The translations under genes were made by a program, and so were the position numbers. A stretch of 64,000 nt of DNA from Riptortus pedestris (taxonomy: Eukaryota > Arthropoda > Insecta > Hemiptera > Alydidae), in assembly GCA_019009955.1 (NCBI GenBank), contig CM032230.1, forward strand, positions 27,656,001 to 27,720,000, read 5' to 3'. The notes beneath the pieces were generated by a model. That model saw nothing but the letters and a program-made list of their open reading frames with translations, ran no database searches and was not told the DNA's origin. The first letter of the stretch is position 1. Each line of letters begins with the position of its first letter. Shown here one piece after another: positions 37,038 to 48,843 of this stretch.

Positions 37038-40000
37038 TTATAACATGACAAGAATGCATCTAAAAAAAACAAAAGAAAATATTATTGTGATTGAGTGTAT
37101 GTAAATAAATAGTTTTTTATATTACTTGAACTTTTTGCTCTTCGGTCCTCAATTAATATTGTTAATATATATCAATCCACATTGTTAATTATTTAAATGT
37201 AAATCTTAAAATATTGTTTGGATTACAAATGCACATTTTATAGTTTTAATACTAATAGTCTCTATTCAGCAAATTTAGGCCAAAACTAAAGCTATGTATA
37301 ATATTATTTTTATAATTAAAATATTTCAGACAAAAAATTGGAGAGAGGTGAATTTCTATAGGATTTTCCTTTCATTATAAAATTTATTTAAAAATAACAA
37401 AAACTAAACATATATAAAAGAGTAAAAAGTTAGATATAGCAGAATAAATGAATATTTCATAAAAAAAGTGTGTGTGTGTGTGTGTTCACACAGATGTCTA
37501 AAAGTACCTTCTCCTAATTAATCAACTAATAAATATTAATCACATGACTAAGGCCAAACAGCATGTTGTTTAACAGTATAAATCTAGTGTTTTAGAATGA
37601 GGTAGGTACGGCCAAACTATTTCTATTCCATACTGTTCCTACTTTGGCAAATGAACAGCTGGTTTCACTTCTTTCAGTCTTCTTAATAATAACTGAAACA
37701 ATAACACTAAGCTAAATAAATATGGCCTTTATAAAGATTAATGATAAAAATATTGATTCTGTAATTAATAAATCAAACTTCTAATTACGAAATTGCTTTA
37801 ATCTCCATTTCATTTTGGGATGTCCGTTAATGAAATGGAGATTACAGTAATTTCTACTGTATGATCAAACTATGTTTACGGTACATTGTGGTTGTTTAGG
37901 GTATATTTAGGAGTTTCTCAAAATGTGTATTTACCAAGTTTTCTCTGTTGATTTCAAACTGTTTCTTTCTTCTGTTGATTGCTGAACTAGCTTCTATTTT
38001 ATAACGTCGATTATTTGCTTTCTTAAACTTCCTTATTTTTGTTCTAGTATATTTTTCTGGAATAAAGTAGCTGAAAGTAAATAAGAAAATGATTTATATA
38101 AATAATGATCTTGAAATAAGTATATATGAAAGATATTTTCCATTAGGTTATTTATTACTAGTTATTTCCATAAATCCTTCTTCTGATGTCAGTGGTGGTG
38201 GGCTAGTGGGTAAAAGCACTATACCCCACATTAGAGGTGCCAGGTTCAAGGACAGTTATTCAACAATAAATTTTATTTAGTAGTGAAATTACTTGCATTG
38301 AGTTTGGATATTCTCTCGATTTTCATTTCTAGGGCGACTAAATAAAATCACTTTCTCTGCGGACTTTAAAAATTTCTATAAATGTTAAATTTGCAAAAAG
38401 CCTACAAAGAGAAAAATTGGTTTTATTTTGTATCTTTGCCATAAAAATCTGAAGATAGGGCTTTAATGTATTTTTATTTGTCATATGCCAAAGTATAATC
38501 ATCTACTACTAGACTACAGCTTCAATAAAGCTGTAGCTCTACTGTCTCCTTCCCGATTTCGGTGACTAGGCCAATTATATCACTCATTTCATTGGCAATA
38601 TTTGAAATTTTTAAAGTTATATAATATGGAGTTGATTACAAAATTAAAAAACAAAACAATAAAGTGTGAATTAATTTGACCAAGGATTTTTGTTATGATG
38701 AATCTAGTAATACTTTGGCATTTTTGTAATATAGTAATGAGTCTGGTTATAAGAGTGAGTGTCAATAATGTGAGCATGCTCAGAGAATTCAGATGTTGGA
38801 GCATGCATATGAAAAAAGAGTATTTATTACGTGCTGAAATAACTTACTTTCTAGCAGTACCATCCTGGCTTAGAGACCAAACTATATTTAGCTCTGATGC
38901 TGATGTATCATCAGTAACTGTAGTTATACTGCTGGCACTTTCTCCATCCTCATTCTTCAAATAAATTACATTATTAATATGAACAAATTATTTTATATGA
39001 ATTAGTAATTCATACTGTTGGCAGGGGTTATAATAAGTACATGTCTCTAGCACATAACAATTAAATATGTACAAGCCAAGAGAATTTTAGATATTAGCAG
39101 AGGAATGTGTCTGTGAAGCAGACATCTCCTCATCTAAAAAAAAATGCTCAAAACTAATGTGCATAAAATATTGCACAGTAGAGCATACAGTTAAGTATGT
39201 GAGAAGTATATAAAGAGATTGGTCGTGGTAAATAAAATACCCCTTACACGAATATATTCAAATGAAATGGAAGGATGGAGGGGGGGGGATATTTCACTAG
39301 GATATGATGAGATTTTCACTAAGACACAGGGGCAAAAAAGTGGCCTAAGAACCAGAGGTTGTGTTGAGCGCATAGAAACCTCAGGGGAGCTGGGGGGTAT
39401 AAATTGTTTCATCATTAATAATGAAGGTACTATGGAGGGTAGAAATTGCAACGACAATAATGTTGATGTGGTACCTCTTCAGAGTTTTTTTTATACAAGG
39501 TTTGTTGGATCAAGAATGTCCAAATAAATATTAGGTAGAAAATTACAAAATGAGTTAATTATAAAGAAAAATCTCTAGAGTATACTACTGTATCAATGAC
39601 TTGATCTTCAGTATTAATTATAATGAATTTACAAGCATAGAGATTAAGTGTCAAGAACATGTTGTTTAAACAGGTGTTAAGTAATACCACCTGGACACCC
39701 ATAAAGAAACAAAGTTAAAACAAAGAGATTGCTCACTTATATTACTCCAGTACATTACCGAGCACTCCTTTGTTAGAAGTTATATCTTTTAATATGAAAA
39801 TATAAATGGATGTAAATAGACCAATCTGGCAATTTAATTAAGCTGGATTAAAAGTTAGTGGAAAATATTTAAGAATTTTTTAAAAAAGAGATATGCAACA
39901 ATTTTAACAACAAATTTAAATAATTAATTTGATTGCTGACCTCAGTATCTAATATCTTTTTCTTTTCTAAGCTCATTTCATCTATAAATATTTGATTATC

Positions 40001-42493
40001 TTCATTGCTTTCTGCACTTGAATCGCTTTCACAAATTGATTCTTCTTCATTTTCTTCACACAAACAACTATAAGGAAAACAAAACTCAGTCAGGTATATT
40101 AATCTATACGTTTCTAATGATAATGGATTAATAACAAACTTATCATTGTTAAGCAAAATAAAAAAGGCTATCCTAAGGATAAAAATTAAGCAAATCAAAA
40201 CAAAATTAAGCTACTCAAAGTAACTTTACTTTCTATAGTTAGTTATTAACTACCTGGCTAAATATTTTTCTGTCAATATTCTAGTTTCAAAAAAAAATAA
40301 TTTCAAACTTAAAATGTATATATGGGATGAATTGACTTTTCTTAGACATCGACATAATGTAATATTAGTTAAAAAGATTCTTTTAATTAATAAATTTACA
40401 ATATATTTATAGGCGCACATATACATTTAATGATTTTAGTTAGTTTTCGCTGTTGGTTCTTAAGATTGGGTATCAGCTGAAAGATATACTCAATCAACAG
40501 TGTTGAGTATATTTTTGATGATTTCTGTTTCTGACACACAGTAGAAGTACAAAAAAGACAATATTTGGTATTTAAAATTCAAATAAAGTGGGTTTACTGA
40601 AGGCTGAAAACTAAAAAACGCAAATATCTCGGTTATTTTACAAAATAGAGAAAAAGTATATGTAACAAGATTCATAGACAATAAATGTTCAATAATATTG
40701 GTTCTATAGAACTTTTTGACCCAAATCATTATAACAGAGATATTTTGAATTTTTGAAATTCCCTCCTCTAATCCTCCTCCCCCCCCCCTCCCGCAAGCCT
40801 GATTTCAGTTGTTAACTTGATTTTTAGTTTTACATAAAATGTTTAAATATCGAATTTCGTAATGATAAACAAACATTATGAATTTAATAGACAAATAAAT
40901 ATGGTTTTGAACAGGCTCATTTTTATCATCTTCTGGATAGGAGTGAAGGTCATTTGGAGAAGCTCCTTTAAGGGAAATCTGCTAAAACCTAAGGCATGTA
41001 TAGATGTACAAAGAAGCCTTCTTAAAGAAAGTGAACAAACCAAGTGTAAGTGAAATTCAGATAAATCAGTCTTGTGTCAAAGGTCAAGATACTACACGAC
41101 TATAGAGCCTAGTTAGTTAATCATAAAGGAAGATGTATAAGATCTAAGATGAGACAAATAGAACTTTTTACCAATCTATAAAATATTGAATAATTAAAAA
41201 TTAATAATAATGATATTAATGAATAATTCAGAACTGAATGAGTAAAGCAAGAGTAAAAAATGAATAAAGTCCAATTCATTAACGAGCAATTTTTCATCAA
41301 CAGTTGTTGATATAAAATATAACTTTATCAATGCATCTATGTATTGTTTATTTCATTTTTGGAATCGAAATTATGATTTAAAACAATATTCATTGATTTA
41401 AGTTTACTTTCTCTATGAGTTGTTGTGTTTCAAGTTACTGGGTTATGGCTTTTGCAATCATATATTTCAAATTGAGTTCTAATAAATAAATTCCATAAAC
41501 AAGTGAGTCAAAAAAGATTTAAAGAATTGGAAAAATTAATTCTTTACTGCAAATGAAAGACCTTACTTTTTGGAGTTCCTCCACAAACACGATGAAACAC
41601 ATTTCACAATGAATTCCCTAATATGTTTCAGTCTCAAGAACAGACTTCCTGAAAATAATATTTCTTATTGGATGTAAGCTACCTAAAAATAGCATTTGTT
41701 AATATTTATTCATCTATTCACTTATAGTAGCTCTATTATGTAAGAAGTAAATTAAAATCTGCATTTATTATTTACCTCACTATACAAGACTTCACAAATG
41801 TGAGAATATATTAACACTCGCTTAAAATACAAAAAATCTGCTTAAATTAAGTTTTGGTTTTTATAACTTAATTGTTTTCACTATACTTCACCTCTTGGGT
41901 TCCCTATCAAACTATTGTATTATTATTTTATTTTATTCAATTACAGAGAAAATTTGAGCACTTGTCTTGTAGAAACAGACAACAAAATTCAGATGCTCTA
42001 TACCCTAACATAAAATAATGCATCTAACAATACAGTTTTTGGTCAATGCTATGGAGTGACATGTTCCTTTATTTTATATTCATATAGTTACTCAAGTTAA
42101 CTCATAATTAGAACATAACTACTGTTCCCTGGAATTTGTCTGAATCAGCCAACTATTTCAGTAATAACAATTCTTCCTGGCAACCACTTTATAGTACTAC
42201 AGCAATAGAGGAGATGCTATCTAGAGGTTACCGCCCCTTTCTAGCCTGAGTCCAGGGACTAGTAATTTTATTTAATTAGGCTCTCACTAAATAAATTCCT
42301 ATTGCTTAGGTGGGAATCAAACCCGACTAGGTTTCCGAGTAAATTAAAAGCAATGTCTTAACTCATAAAGCTTACCTGAGTCCGCCCTATTAATTTGTTA
42401 AAATGCACTTCAAATTAATTATTATTTTAATACTTACTATGAGCTGCTACTATTGGAGAACAGCCTGAAAGACCCATCATCAGTATCTGACAT
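37038..42493 (-). CDS. CFAP97/Hemingway-like protein, six coding exons
   Basis: Rebuilt by hand from splice sites. Exons on the minus strand are 42493-42438, 40067-39941, 38954-38848, 38070-37935, 37692-37643 and 37059-37038. Phases at the junctions (2, 0, 2, 0, 2) all match and the sum is 498 nt, or 165 residues plus stop. The N-terminal half is acidic and serine-rich (CEENEEESICESDSSAE). The C-terminal part is basic and contains AINRRKKQFEINRENL joined to LLLLRRLKEVKPAVHLPK, which looks like the CFAP97/Hemingway domain (N-R-R-K...I-x-R-E-N...L-L-x-R-L...K-P). Family members are cilium/flagellum-associated, so a role in axonemes is inferred. Donors include GTAAGT at exons 1 and 3. Exon 4 uses the acceptor TTTACTTTCAG. 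The last exon is tiny and the least certain; without it the frame could run into other 3' exons. SINE and Helitron-like copies lie in the introns. Confidence 0.6.
38196..38300 (+). mobile_element. Possible distant SINE relative
   Basis: TGGGCTAGTGGGTAAAAGCACT resembles a tRNA A-box head (first 20 bases considered), GCCAGGTTCAAGG resembles a B box, and TTTATTTAGTAGTGAAATT resembles the SINE body. It may belong to a second tRNA-derived family. Confidence 0.35.
40540..40985 (+). mobile_element. Helitron-like repeat in a CFAP97-like intron region
   Basis: Second-subfamily body (GGCTGAAAACTAAAAAACGC, AATATCTCGGTTATTTTAC) ending AAGGGAAATCTGCTAA. It lacks the hairpin 5' end and the TA tract is lost. 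Confidence 0.6.
42200..42390 (-). mobile_element. Diverged SINE in intron 1 of the CFAP97-like gene
   Basis: Minus-strand copy: B box GGTTTGATTCCC and a body matching GGGGCGGTAACCTCTAGATA. Many substitutions. Confidence 0.7.
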
Positions 42494-42633
42494 TTCCAGT
42501 TGGAATTAATTTCTCTTTTATTAATAGTTTTTCATGAGTTTAAAGCCAACTACAAAAAAAATGTATTTAGGTGTACAGAAACTTTAATAACATGGAGTGA
42601 AATGTTTGGGGTTGAGATCTATTAAAAAAAAAT

Positions 42634-43093
42634 GTCTGTCATGCAGGGGCTGCGTAAACTAAGCAGATTTCCAACGTGTGCCACGCATTCACATTTATCT
42701 CAAAAAGTAAAAGTTCATTGAGAACAATATTTGGTATTTATGCTTCAAATGATGTGCTTCATAATATAACAGCTCATTTTTAATATGACATGAGTAGGAG
42801 GGGGAGTTTACTCATGGCGGATAACTAAAAAATCCAAATATTTCGGTTAATAATCAAGATAGTGAAAATAACCACATTTATAGAACATTACATTTGCAAT
42901 AAGATTGCTTGTATACAATTTTTTGATCCAACGCATAATAACGGAGATATTAAGAGTTTTTGAAATTCCCTCTAAACACCCCTTCCCACTGATCGGATTT
43001 CAGCCATTAACGAACTTGATCTTTATTTTTACTTAAAACGATTAAATATCGAGTTTAGTAATGATTAAACCAAAATTGTGACAGCTAGAGTGG

Positions 43094-43151
<58 letters not shown>

Positions 43152-43215
43152 TTGAACAGACCTCATTTTCATCGTCTACTAGGTAGGATCGGTGGGAATT
43201 TGACATTTTGTTTTT
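42634..43215 (+). mobile_element. Helitron-like repeat, 3' truncated
   Basis: 5' end GTCTGTCATGCAGGGGCTGC, TA tract 43098-43145 and GTAGGATCGGTGGGAATTTG; the 3' palindrome is missing. It lies about 140 nt upstream of the CFAP97-like start codon and may affect that promoter. Confidence 0.65.
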
Positions 43216-44400
43216 TGAAAATCACTTGATTTAAAATAAAACTCAGATCATTCACCACTAAAGTCTTCTCGAGAATATACCTCATCAATGAAAAAAACCC
43301 TTGCCATTTTCCCCCACAAGGAGTGAGGGATCCTCAGCGAATACCTTCTTCTGCTCCTCTAGAAATACCATCTAGCATGAAATACCATGGCCTGTTTACC
43401 ATCTAGAAATTTAGGAAAGTTTCCCAAATTACTCAGGAGCCTGTATGTACAATGAGGCAGATCTACTCCATGACAATGTACAAAAAGTTCCATAGTCAAC
43501 CAGCACTCTACTTGCACAGACTGCCTTGTTAGGCCATACTAGGTTTAACATCTGCTAGCTTGGTAACCGTCTTCAGAACCACTCTTGTCTTAGATCTCTA
43601 TTTTCCTACACAGGGCTCATGTTAGCCGTGTGAGTTAAAGTATTGGCTTTAATCTCACATGGTAATTGTTGAGTGGTGAGTTCGATTCCCGCCTGGGCAA
43701 TAGGAATTTATTTAGTGACAGCCTCATTAAATAAAATTCTTTGTCTCACCCTGGATGGAAAAGGGTGGTAACCTGTAGATAACTCGTGCCAATTAGCGAT
43801 AGTAGCCAAAAGTGGACATTAATAAATAATTTAGTTTTAAATGTTTTCCTCTTATAGTGTCTGTCAATGACCCTTCTATTGTGACAACATGGATATCAAT
43901 ATTTGGTAGCTTAACATTACCATTCAGCTTTTAAATCTGGTCTATAGAGGTCTCGTGGAGAAACAAACAGTTTCTTGTACCATCTGAATATGAAAACCAT
44001 GTCTTATAAAACTTACAATGGCAATGTGGCAACACTACCTAAGTATTCTGGTCAGTGGTCAACACGATGTGTGTAGCAGTCAGCTTCCTATCTGACAAGT
44101 GACAACAAGGTCACTACTCAGGCTCTGCTTGAGTCCCGACTAAGAGTTCACCACTGCCCGGGCTCTGCCAGCGCCCCCAACGACAGCAGTCCCCCGCCGA
44201 GGACGGTCCGAATACAGATCTTGTGGTCATAACCTTGGGAAGCTGTCCACGGGCCGTCCGTTATAGATGACCAGAACGTCTCTAATCCTTCTACTTTGTA
44301 GGAACCACATATTTTAGTCTCCCCAGAATCTCCGCAACGGCAGCTATCTTGTATTTCTCCTAATGTTTTGAGCCACTGCATAATTTACTAATCGTAGATT
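43200..44400 (-). pseudogene. Unrecognised decayed coding fragments
   Basis: Several minus-strand stretches read like protein in alternating frames. Examples are NGNVKLPNIDIHVVTIEGSL near 43880-43940, an open run including LVDYGTFCTLSW near 43470-43520, and LEEQKKVFAEDPSLLVGENG near 43310-43370. A SINE (43614-43832) splits them. V-D-Y-G is seen in extended Tudor domains, but that alone is not enough to assign the family. Confidence 0.35.
43614..43832 (+). mobile_element. tRNA-derived SINE
   Basis: Plus-strand copy: GGGCTCATGTTAGCC, B box GAGTTCGATTCCC, body AAGGGTGGTAACCTGTAGATAA, tail TTAATAAATAA. It splits decayed coding fragments. Confidence 0.8.
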
Positions 44401-44470
44401 GTAGGGTGAAGATATACATACCAGGCACCAAAAACAACTTGTAACCTAATCACATAAATAATTTCACCTT

Positions 44471-44744
44471 TCAACGAGATTCTCTCCAACCCTTCAACAG
44501 CGCTTTAACAGCATCTTCATCCGTAATGCTTTGCTTGAAAATGTCCTTACTTACTCCAGGACCTTCCTGTTCAAAGGATGGATCGATGACCTCCAACTCA
44601 CCCGCAGTGTTCCCCAGAATACAAATAAACACCTCCTCTACATAATTCACTACCTCGGTTTGTGTCAGATCTATTACTACCCATCGTTCTTTCGGAGCAT
44701 CTTCATCATATATTGATTTATACTTCGGTTCATCTCTAGCATAT
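44471..44744 (-). pseudogene. Decayed coding sequence, 3' side of the Gypsy insertion
   Basis: Removing the Gypsy element and one ATAT copy makes a frame that continues from the right flank into about 90 codons here. They include ARDEPKYKSIYDEDAPKERW, TEVVNYVEEVF and SITDEDAVKALLKGW, and end at TGA. Composition is clearly protein-like. I do not recognise the family. The partner stretch is 51110-51241. Further left (43200-44400) more minus-strand fragments may belong to the same sequence. Confidence 0.5.
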
Positions 44745-45373
44745 TGTTACGTTTTTGTATTACCAAAACCAGTAATAAACGTTTTTAGTAAGAGTTCTTT
44801 TGGATTGCAAAATTAAATACTCGCAAGTTTCACAGTTTTTATCACTGCAAAATTTATTTGGATAATGCACAATAAACTTGGTGGTTATTCTTAGTCACTA
44901 CTCACAGTATACACTGATAGCGTTACTGTTCTTCAATGAGTCACAGTCCAATAATTCACTGAAATTCACAGAAAGACGGCACTGCACTGTCCTTTACTTC
45001 GCGGCACTGCACTGTCCTTTACTTCGCGGCACTGCACTGTCTTAAACACGGCAATAAACTGTTACTTACAGTCACGGCACAACACTGTTCTTCTTTTAAA
45101 AACACGTTACCGCACTGCACTGAGTCGCACTGAAGCACTGATGTGAACGTCAAGACAGGTGACAATAAAAACTGACCTCGCTCCCGGCAGGCCCTCTTTT
45201 ATAGGGTAGCGGCATACATCAAAGGGGAATTGTCTAGTTCATTCGACGTCTGGCTGGGAGGTACTGGTCAGACCTAGAACATTCTTTCGGTCTCTTTGAT
45301 CTACGTCACACTTTCCAAATACGCGACTCTCTCTCTCTCTGAAGGATTATTCATCTATTTAGTTTTCGCAACA
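44745..45373 (-). repeat. 3' LTR of the Gypsy element
   Basis: 629 bp, TG...CA bounded. It contains about three units of a 25-bp minisatellite starting GGCACTGCACTGTCC, while the partner LTR has five. The internal side carries the purine-rich stretch AAGTGGGCGGCAG (minus strand, within 45374-45387), the likely polypurine tract. Confidence 0.92.
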
Positions 45374-45384
45374 CTGCCGCCCAC

Positions 45385-48300
45385 TTAAGCCTTTTCGTCC
45401 CGAATAGGCTCAATATCGCCGTTGCCATACTTGGCTAGTCGCTCTAGGTGTACCACTTTCATTTTAGACCTCGGATTGTGGTATCTCTGTATCCGGTAGA
45501 CAACGTCGTTCAATCTCTTGATCACCTTGTAAGGTCCCTCCCAGTGCGTTTGCAATTTCGGGGATAGTCCTTTCTTTCGTTGTGGGTTAAATAGTAGAAC
45601 CATTTGCCCTTCAGTGAATCCTTCCGTATTTGCTGCCCGATCATATCTGGCTTTCATCTTATCACCGGTCATTTTAATACGGTTGCGTACAAACTCATGG
45701 AGCTCATGCAGGTCTTCCTGTGCCTGGGGAGTATTTCCATTGTCTTCGCAGGACGGTCCGGGTTTGGCCCCAAATTCCAAATCCGCTGGTAGTCTTAATT
45801 CTGCTCCAAATAAGATTTTTGCCGGAGTACGTGAGGTGGAATCATGGATTGCCGACCGGTAAGCCAGTAGTAATTTGGGTATGTGCACATCCCAATCCCT
45901 TTGTTGTGTGCTAACCACTTTTCTGAGGTATTCCTCCAGTGTCCGATTAAATCTTTCGACCTTGAATATGGCCGATTCGAAATTTCGGCCCTGGTCAGAA
46001 TGAAGTTCTATTGGAACCCCGTATCGGCACACCCAATTATTTACAAAGGCATCTACAACCGTTTTCGACTCCTGGTTTGGGATGGCATATACTTCGGGCC
46101 ATTTACTGAAGTAGTCCATTACAACTAGGACATACCGGTTTCCAGCCTCATGGACCAGCGGAATGGACCAGCAACATCCATGGCTATCCGCTCGAAAGGG
46201 GCGCCTGCGTTGTACAGCTGAATTTTGCCACGACTTCTTCTCGTTGGACCCTTGGCTGCAATGCACTGCTCGCAATTGGCTATCCAATCGGTTACAGATT
46301 GCTGACATCCCACCCAGTAAAATCGTTGTTTTATCTTTTCCAGGGTTTTTGTAATGCCCAGATGACCGCCGCTGGGACCATTATGGAACTGCTTCAATAC
46401 CTCATTTATCTTGGAAGTGGGCACGACAATTAGGTCGTTTGTGGTTTTGCCATCTGCACTCTCCCAAGATCGATATAAGCAGCCCTCTACCAGTTTTAGG
46501 CTATTCCACTGAACCCAGTATGATTTCGCAAGTGGGCTTTCAGCTGATGTCTCATTTCGGGTTGGTTTTCTGTTGCATTCCTTAGCCGATATAATCTTCG
46601 CCAGAATCGGGTCATCTTTCTGAGCCTTCGACCAGTCCTCGTCTGAGCCAATACAGGTAAGTCGCACATCAATCACGCTTTCCTCTTTCTCGGCTTTAGT
46701 ACGTTTGCATTCTATGTTACAAGGCCGTCTTGAAAGGGCATCAGCGTTATTGTGTTTCCCACCTTTTCGATGCTCGATGCTGAAATCATAGCTCTGCAGA
46801 CGTTCAATCCATCGTGCCAGCTGACCTTCTGGGTTCTTGAACTGCAGCAGCCAACGTAGTGCGGAGTGGTCTGTTCTTAAGGTGAAGTGTTGACCATACA
46901 AGTATTTGTGGTAATGCTTGACGCACTCCAACACTGCCAGAAGCTCCCGTCGGGTAACACAATAATTTCTTTCGGGCTTGGAGAGTACCCTGCTGTAGTA
47001 GCCAATGACTCTTTCTGCCCCATCAACTACTTGAGAAAGTACTCCTCCTATTCTATAGCCACTGGCGTCCGTATCAATTATGAACTTCTGTCCAGCGATT
47101 GGATAGGCAAGGACAGGTGCTGTGCACAAGAGTTCCTTGAGCCTCTGGAAAGCATCTTCCGCTGCCTCACTCCAGTGGTATGGTCGCGACTTTTTGGTTA
47201 GCTCGTGCAAGCTGGCAGCTACCTGAGCGAAGTTTGGCACGAATCTCCTGTAGTATGTGCAAAGCCCCAGGAAGCTACGCAGCTCGTGAAGATTTCGTGG
47301 TCGAGGCCAGTCCTTTACTGCCCGTATTTTGTTCTCGTCAGTGGAGATGCCCTCTGCTGTTACCCGCTGTCCCTAGTCTTTGACCTCTTTCTGAAACAGA
47401 GCACATTTCTTTATGCTTAACTTCAGCCCAGCTGCTGTTATGCGAGTAAATACTTCATCCAGGTTTTTAAGATGTTCTTCAAAAGTCTTCCCCATAACGA
47501 TTATGTCATCTAGATACACCAAGCATGTCTTCCAATTGAGACCCTTTAGCACACGTTCCATTAAACGCTCAAAAGTAGCTGGGGCGTTGCAGAGCCCAAA
47601 TGGCATCACCTTGAACTGCCATAAACCATTGCTAGCGCTAAAGGCGGTTTTCTCTTTGTCCTTATCGGCTATCTCTACTTGCCAGTAGCCGCTTTGCAAG
47701 TCCAAGGTAGAAAACCATTGGTGACGTCATTGAGTTTTCTGTAGTCGACGCAGAATCTGGTGCTGCCGTCTTTCTTCTTTACTAGAACTATTGGCGAGCT
47801 CCACGGACTCGAAGATGGTTCAATGACTCCATTCCGCTCCATTTCGTTGACAAGTTCTTTAACTTCGTTCCGCTTCGCTAGGGGAACACTCCTGGGTGCC
47901 TGTTTTATAGGTCTCTCTTCACCTGTATTTATTTCATGTTTCACTGCAGCTGTTCTACCTGGGCTTTTATTGCTTAGGGCGAAGACGGATGCATGTGCTC
48001 TTAGCAACTCCTTTGCCTTGTTTCTTTCAGGCGATGTCAGTCCTTTCATCCACTTTTCCTCTTCTTCTGCAAGTAGTTCGCGCTCCTTGGCTGTCATTTT
48101 TGGGCATCCTGAATTTTTGGCACAGTTAATTATTGCTTCTGCTGGCTCACATTGACCTATTTCAAAATTTTTGTTAATGATCTTCTCATTGTTGGATAGG
48201 TTAAGTACTCTCACCGGAACTCGTCCATCGTCGCAGGTTTTCACGAGGGCTTTAGCTGTTATAATGTCATCTTTAAGTTCTTTAGGTTCTACTACCCACA

Positions 48301-48843
48301 ACCGGTTATCCTCACAATCTTCTTCCACACGCGCCCATACTAAGGTTTCCGACTGGGGTGGTAATTTCTGGCGTCCGACGGTAAATAGCCTCCTTACTGT
48401 GGTCTTGCTCTCATATCCTACATCCAAGGGTATCTCGACGTTGCGCCAGATCATAACTTGTTGACCCATGTGCAGATTGATACCGTGGGCTATCATGAAG
48501 TCTGCACCGATGATCACTTCGTCCACTATGTCGGCGACAACAAATACATGATCGGCGCTAGTGTTGGCGATAGTCAGTCGAACCTTGGCTCTTCCATAGA
48601 CGGTGGCTGATTCCCCAGTAGCAGTGCGCAGTCGAACGTCGTTTAATGGTTCCACTGATCCTTTTACCAAATCGGGCCTAATTATTGACTGCGACGCCCC
48701 TGTGTCTATTGTGAGGATCTGCTTCCTGCCGTTAATGAGTCCACGAGCTGTAAGGTTGCTATTCTGTTGTTGTATTATGGAAATGGAGATTGTGGGGCCA
48801 GCGGTTGTAGGAGCTAGCTCTTGCCCCTCAGTGCTAGCTCGTT
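45385..48843 (-). pseudogene. pol: Pol of the Gypsy element, broken at four points
   Basis: Read on the minus strand. The protease active site ([12 protein letters not shown]) is near 48705. Reverse transcriptase starts with YRKLNDVT and then loses some 20 codons with a frameshift at about 47720; YLDDIIVM is retained. A TAG follows at 47375-47373. RNase H ([30 protein letters not shown]) and the integrase HHCC zinc region ([17 protein letters not shown]) lie in 47240-46125. A frameshift near 46165 splits the integrase core, which contains MDVAGPF and HSDQGRNFES. About 23 codons are missing between HSDQ and VERFNRT near 45960, so the DD35E spacing is destroyed. The C-terminal GPYKVIKRL region is intact to the TAA. 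This copy cannot make a working polymerase or integrase by itself. Confidence 0.85.

Noticed and set aside
44900..45060. Direct repeats resembling a CRISPR-like array
   Set aside because: They are head-to-tail 25-bp units without unique spacers inside an LTR of a eukaryotic retrotransposon.
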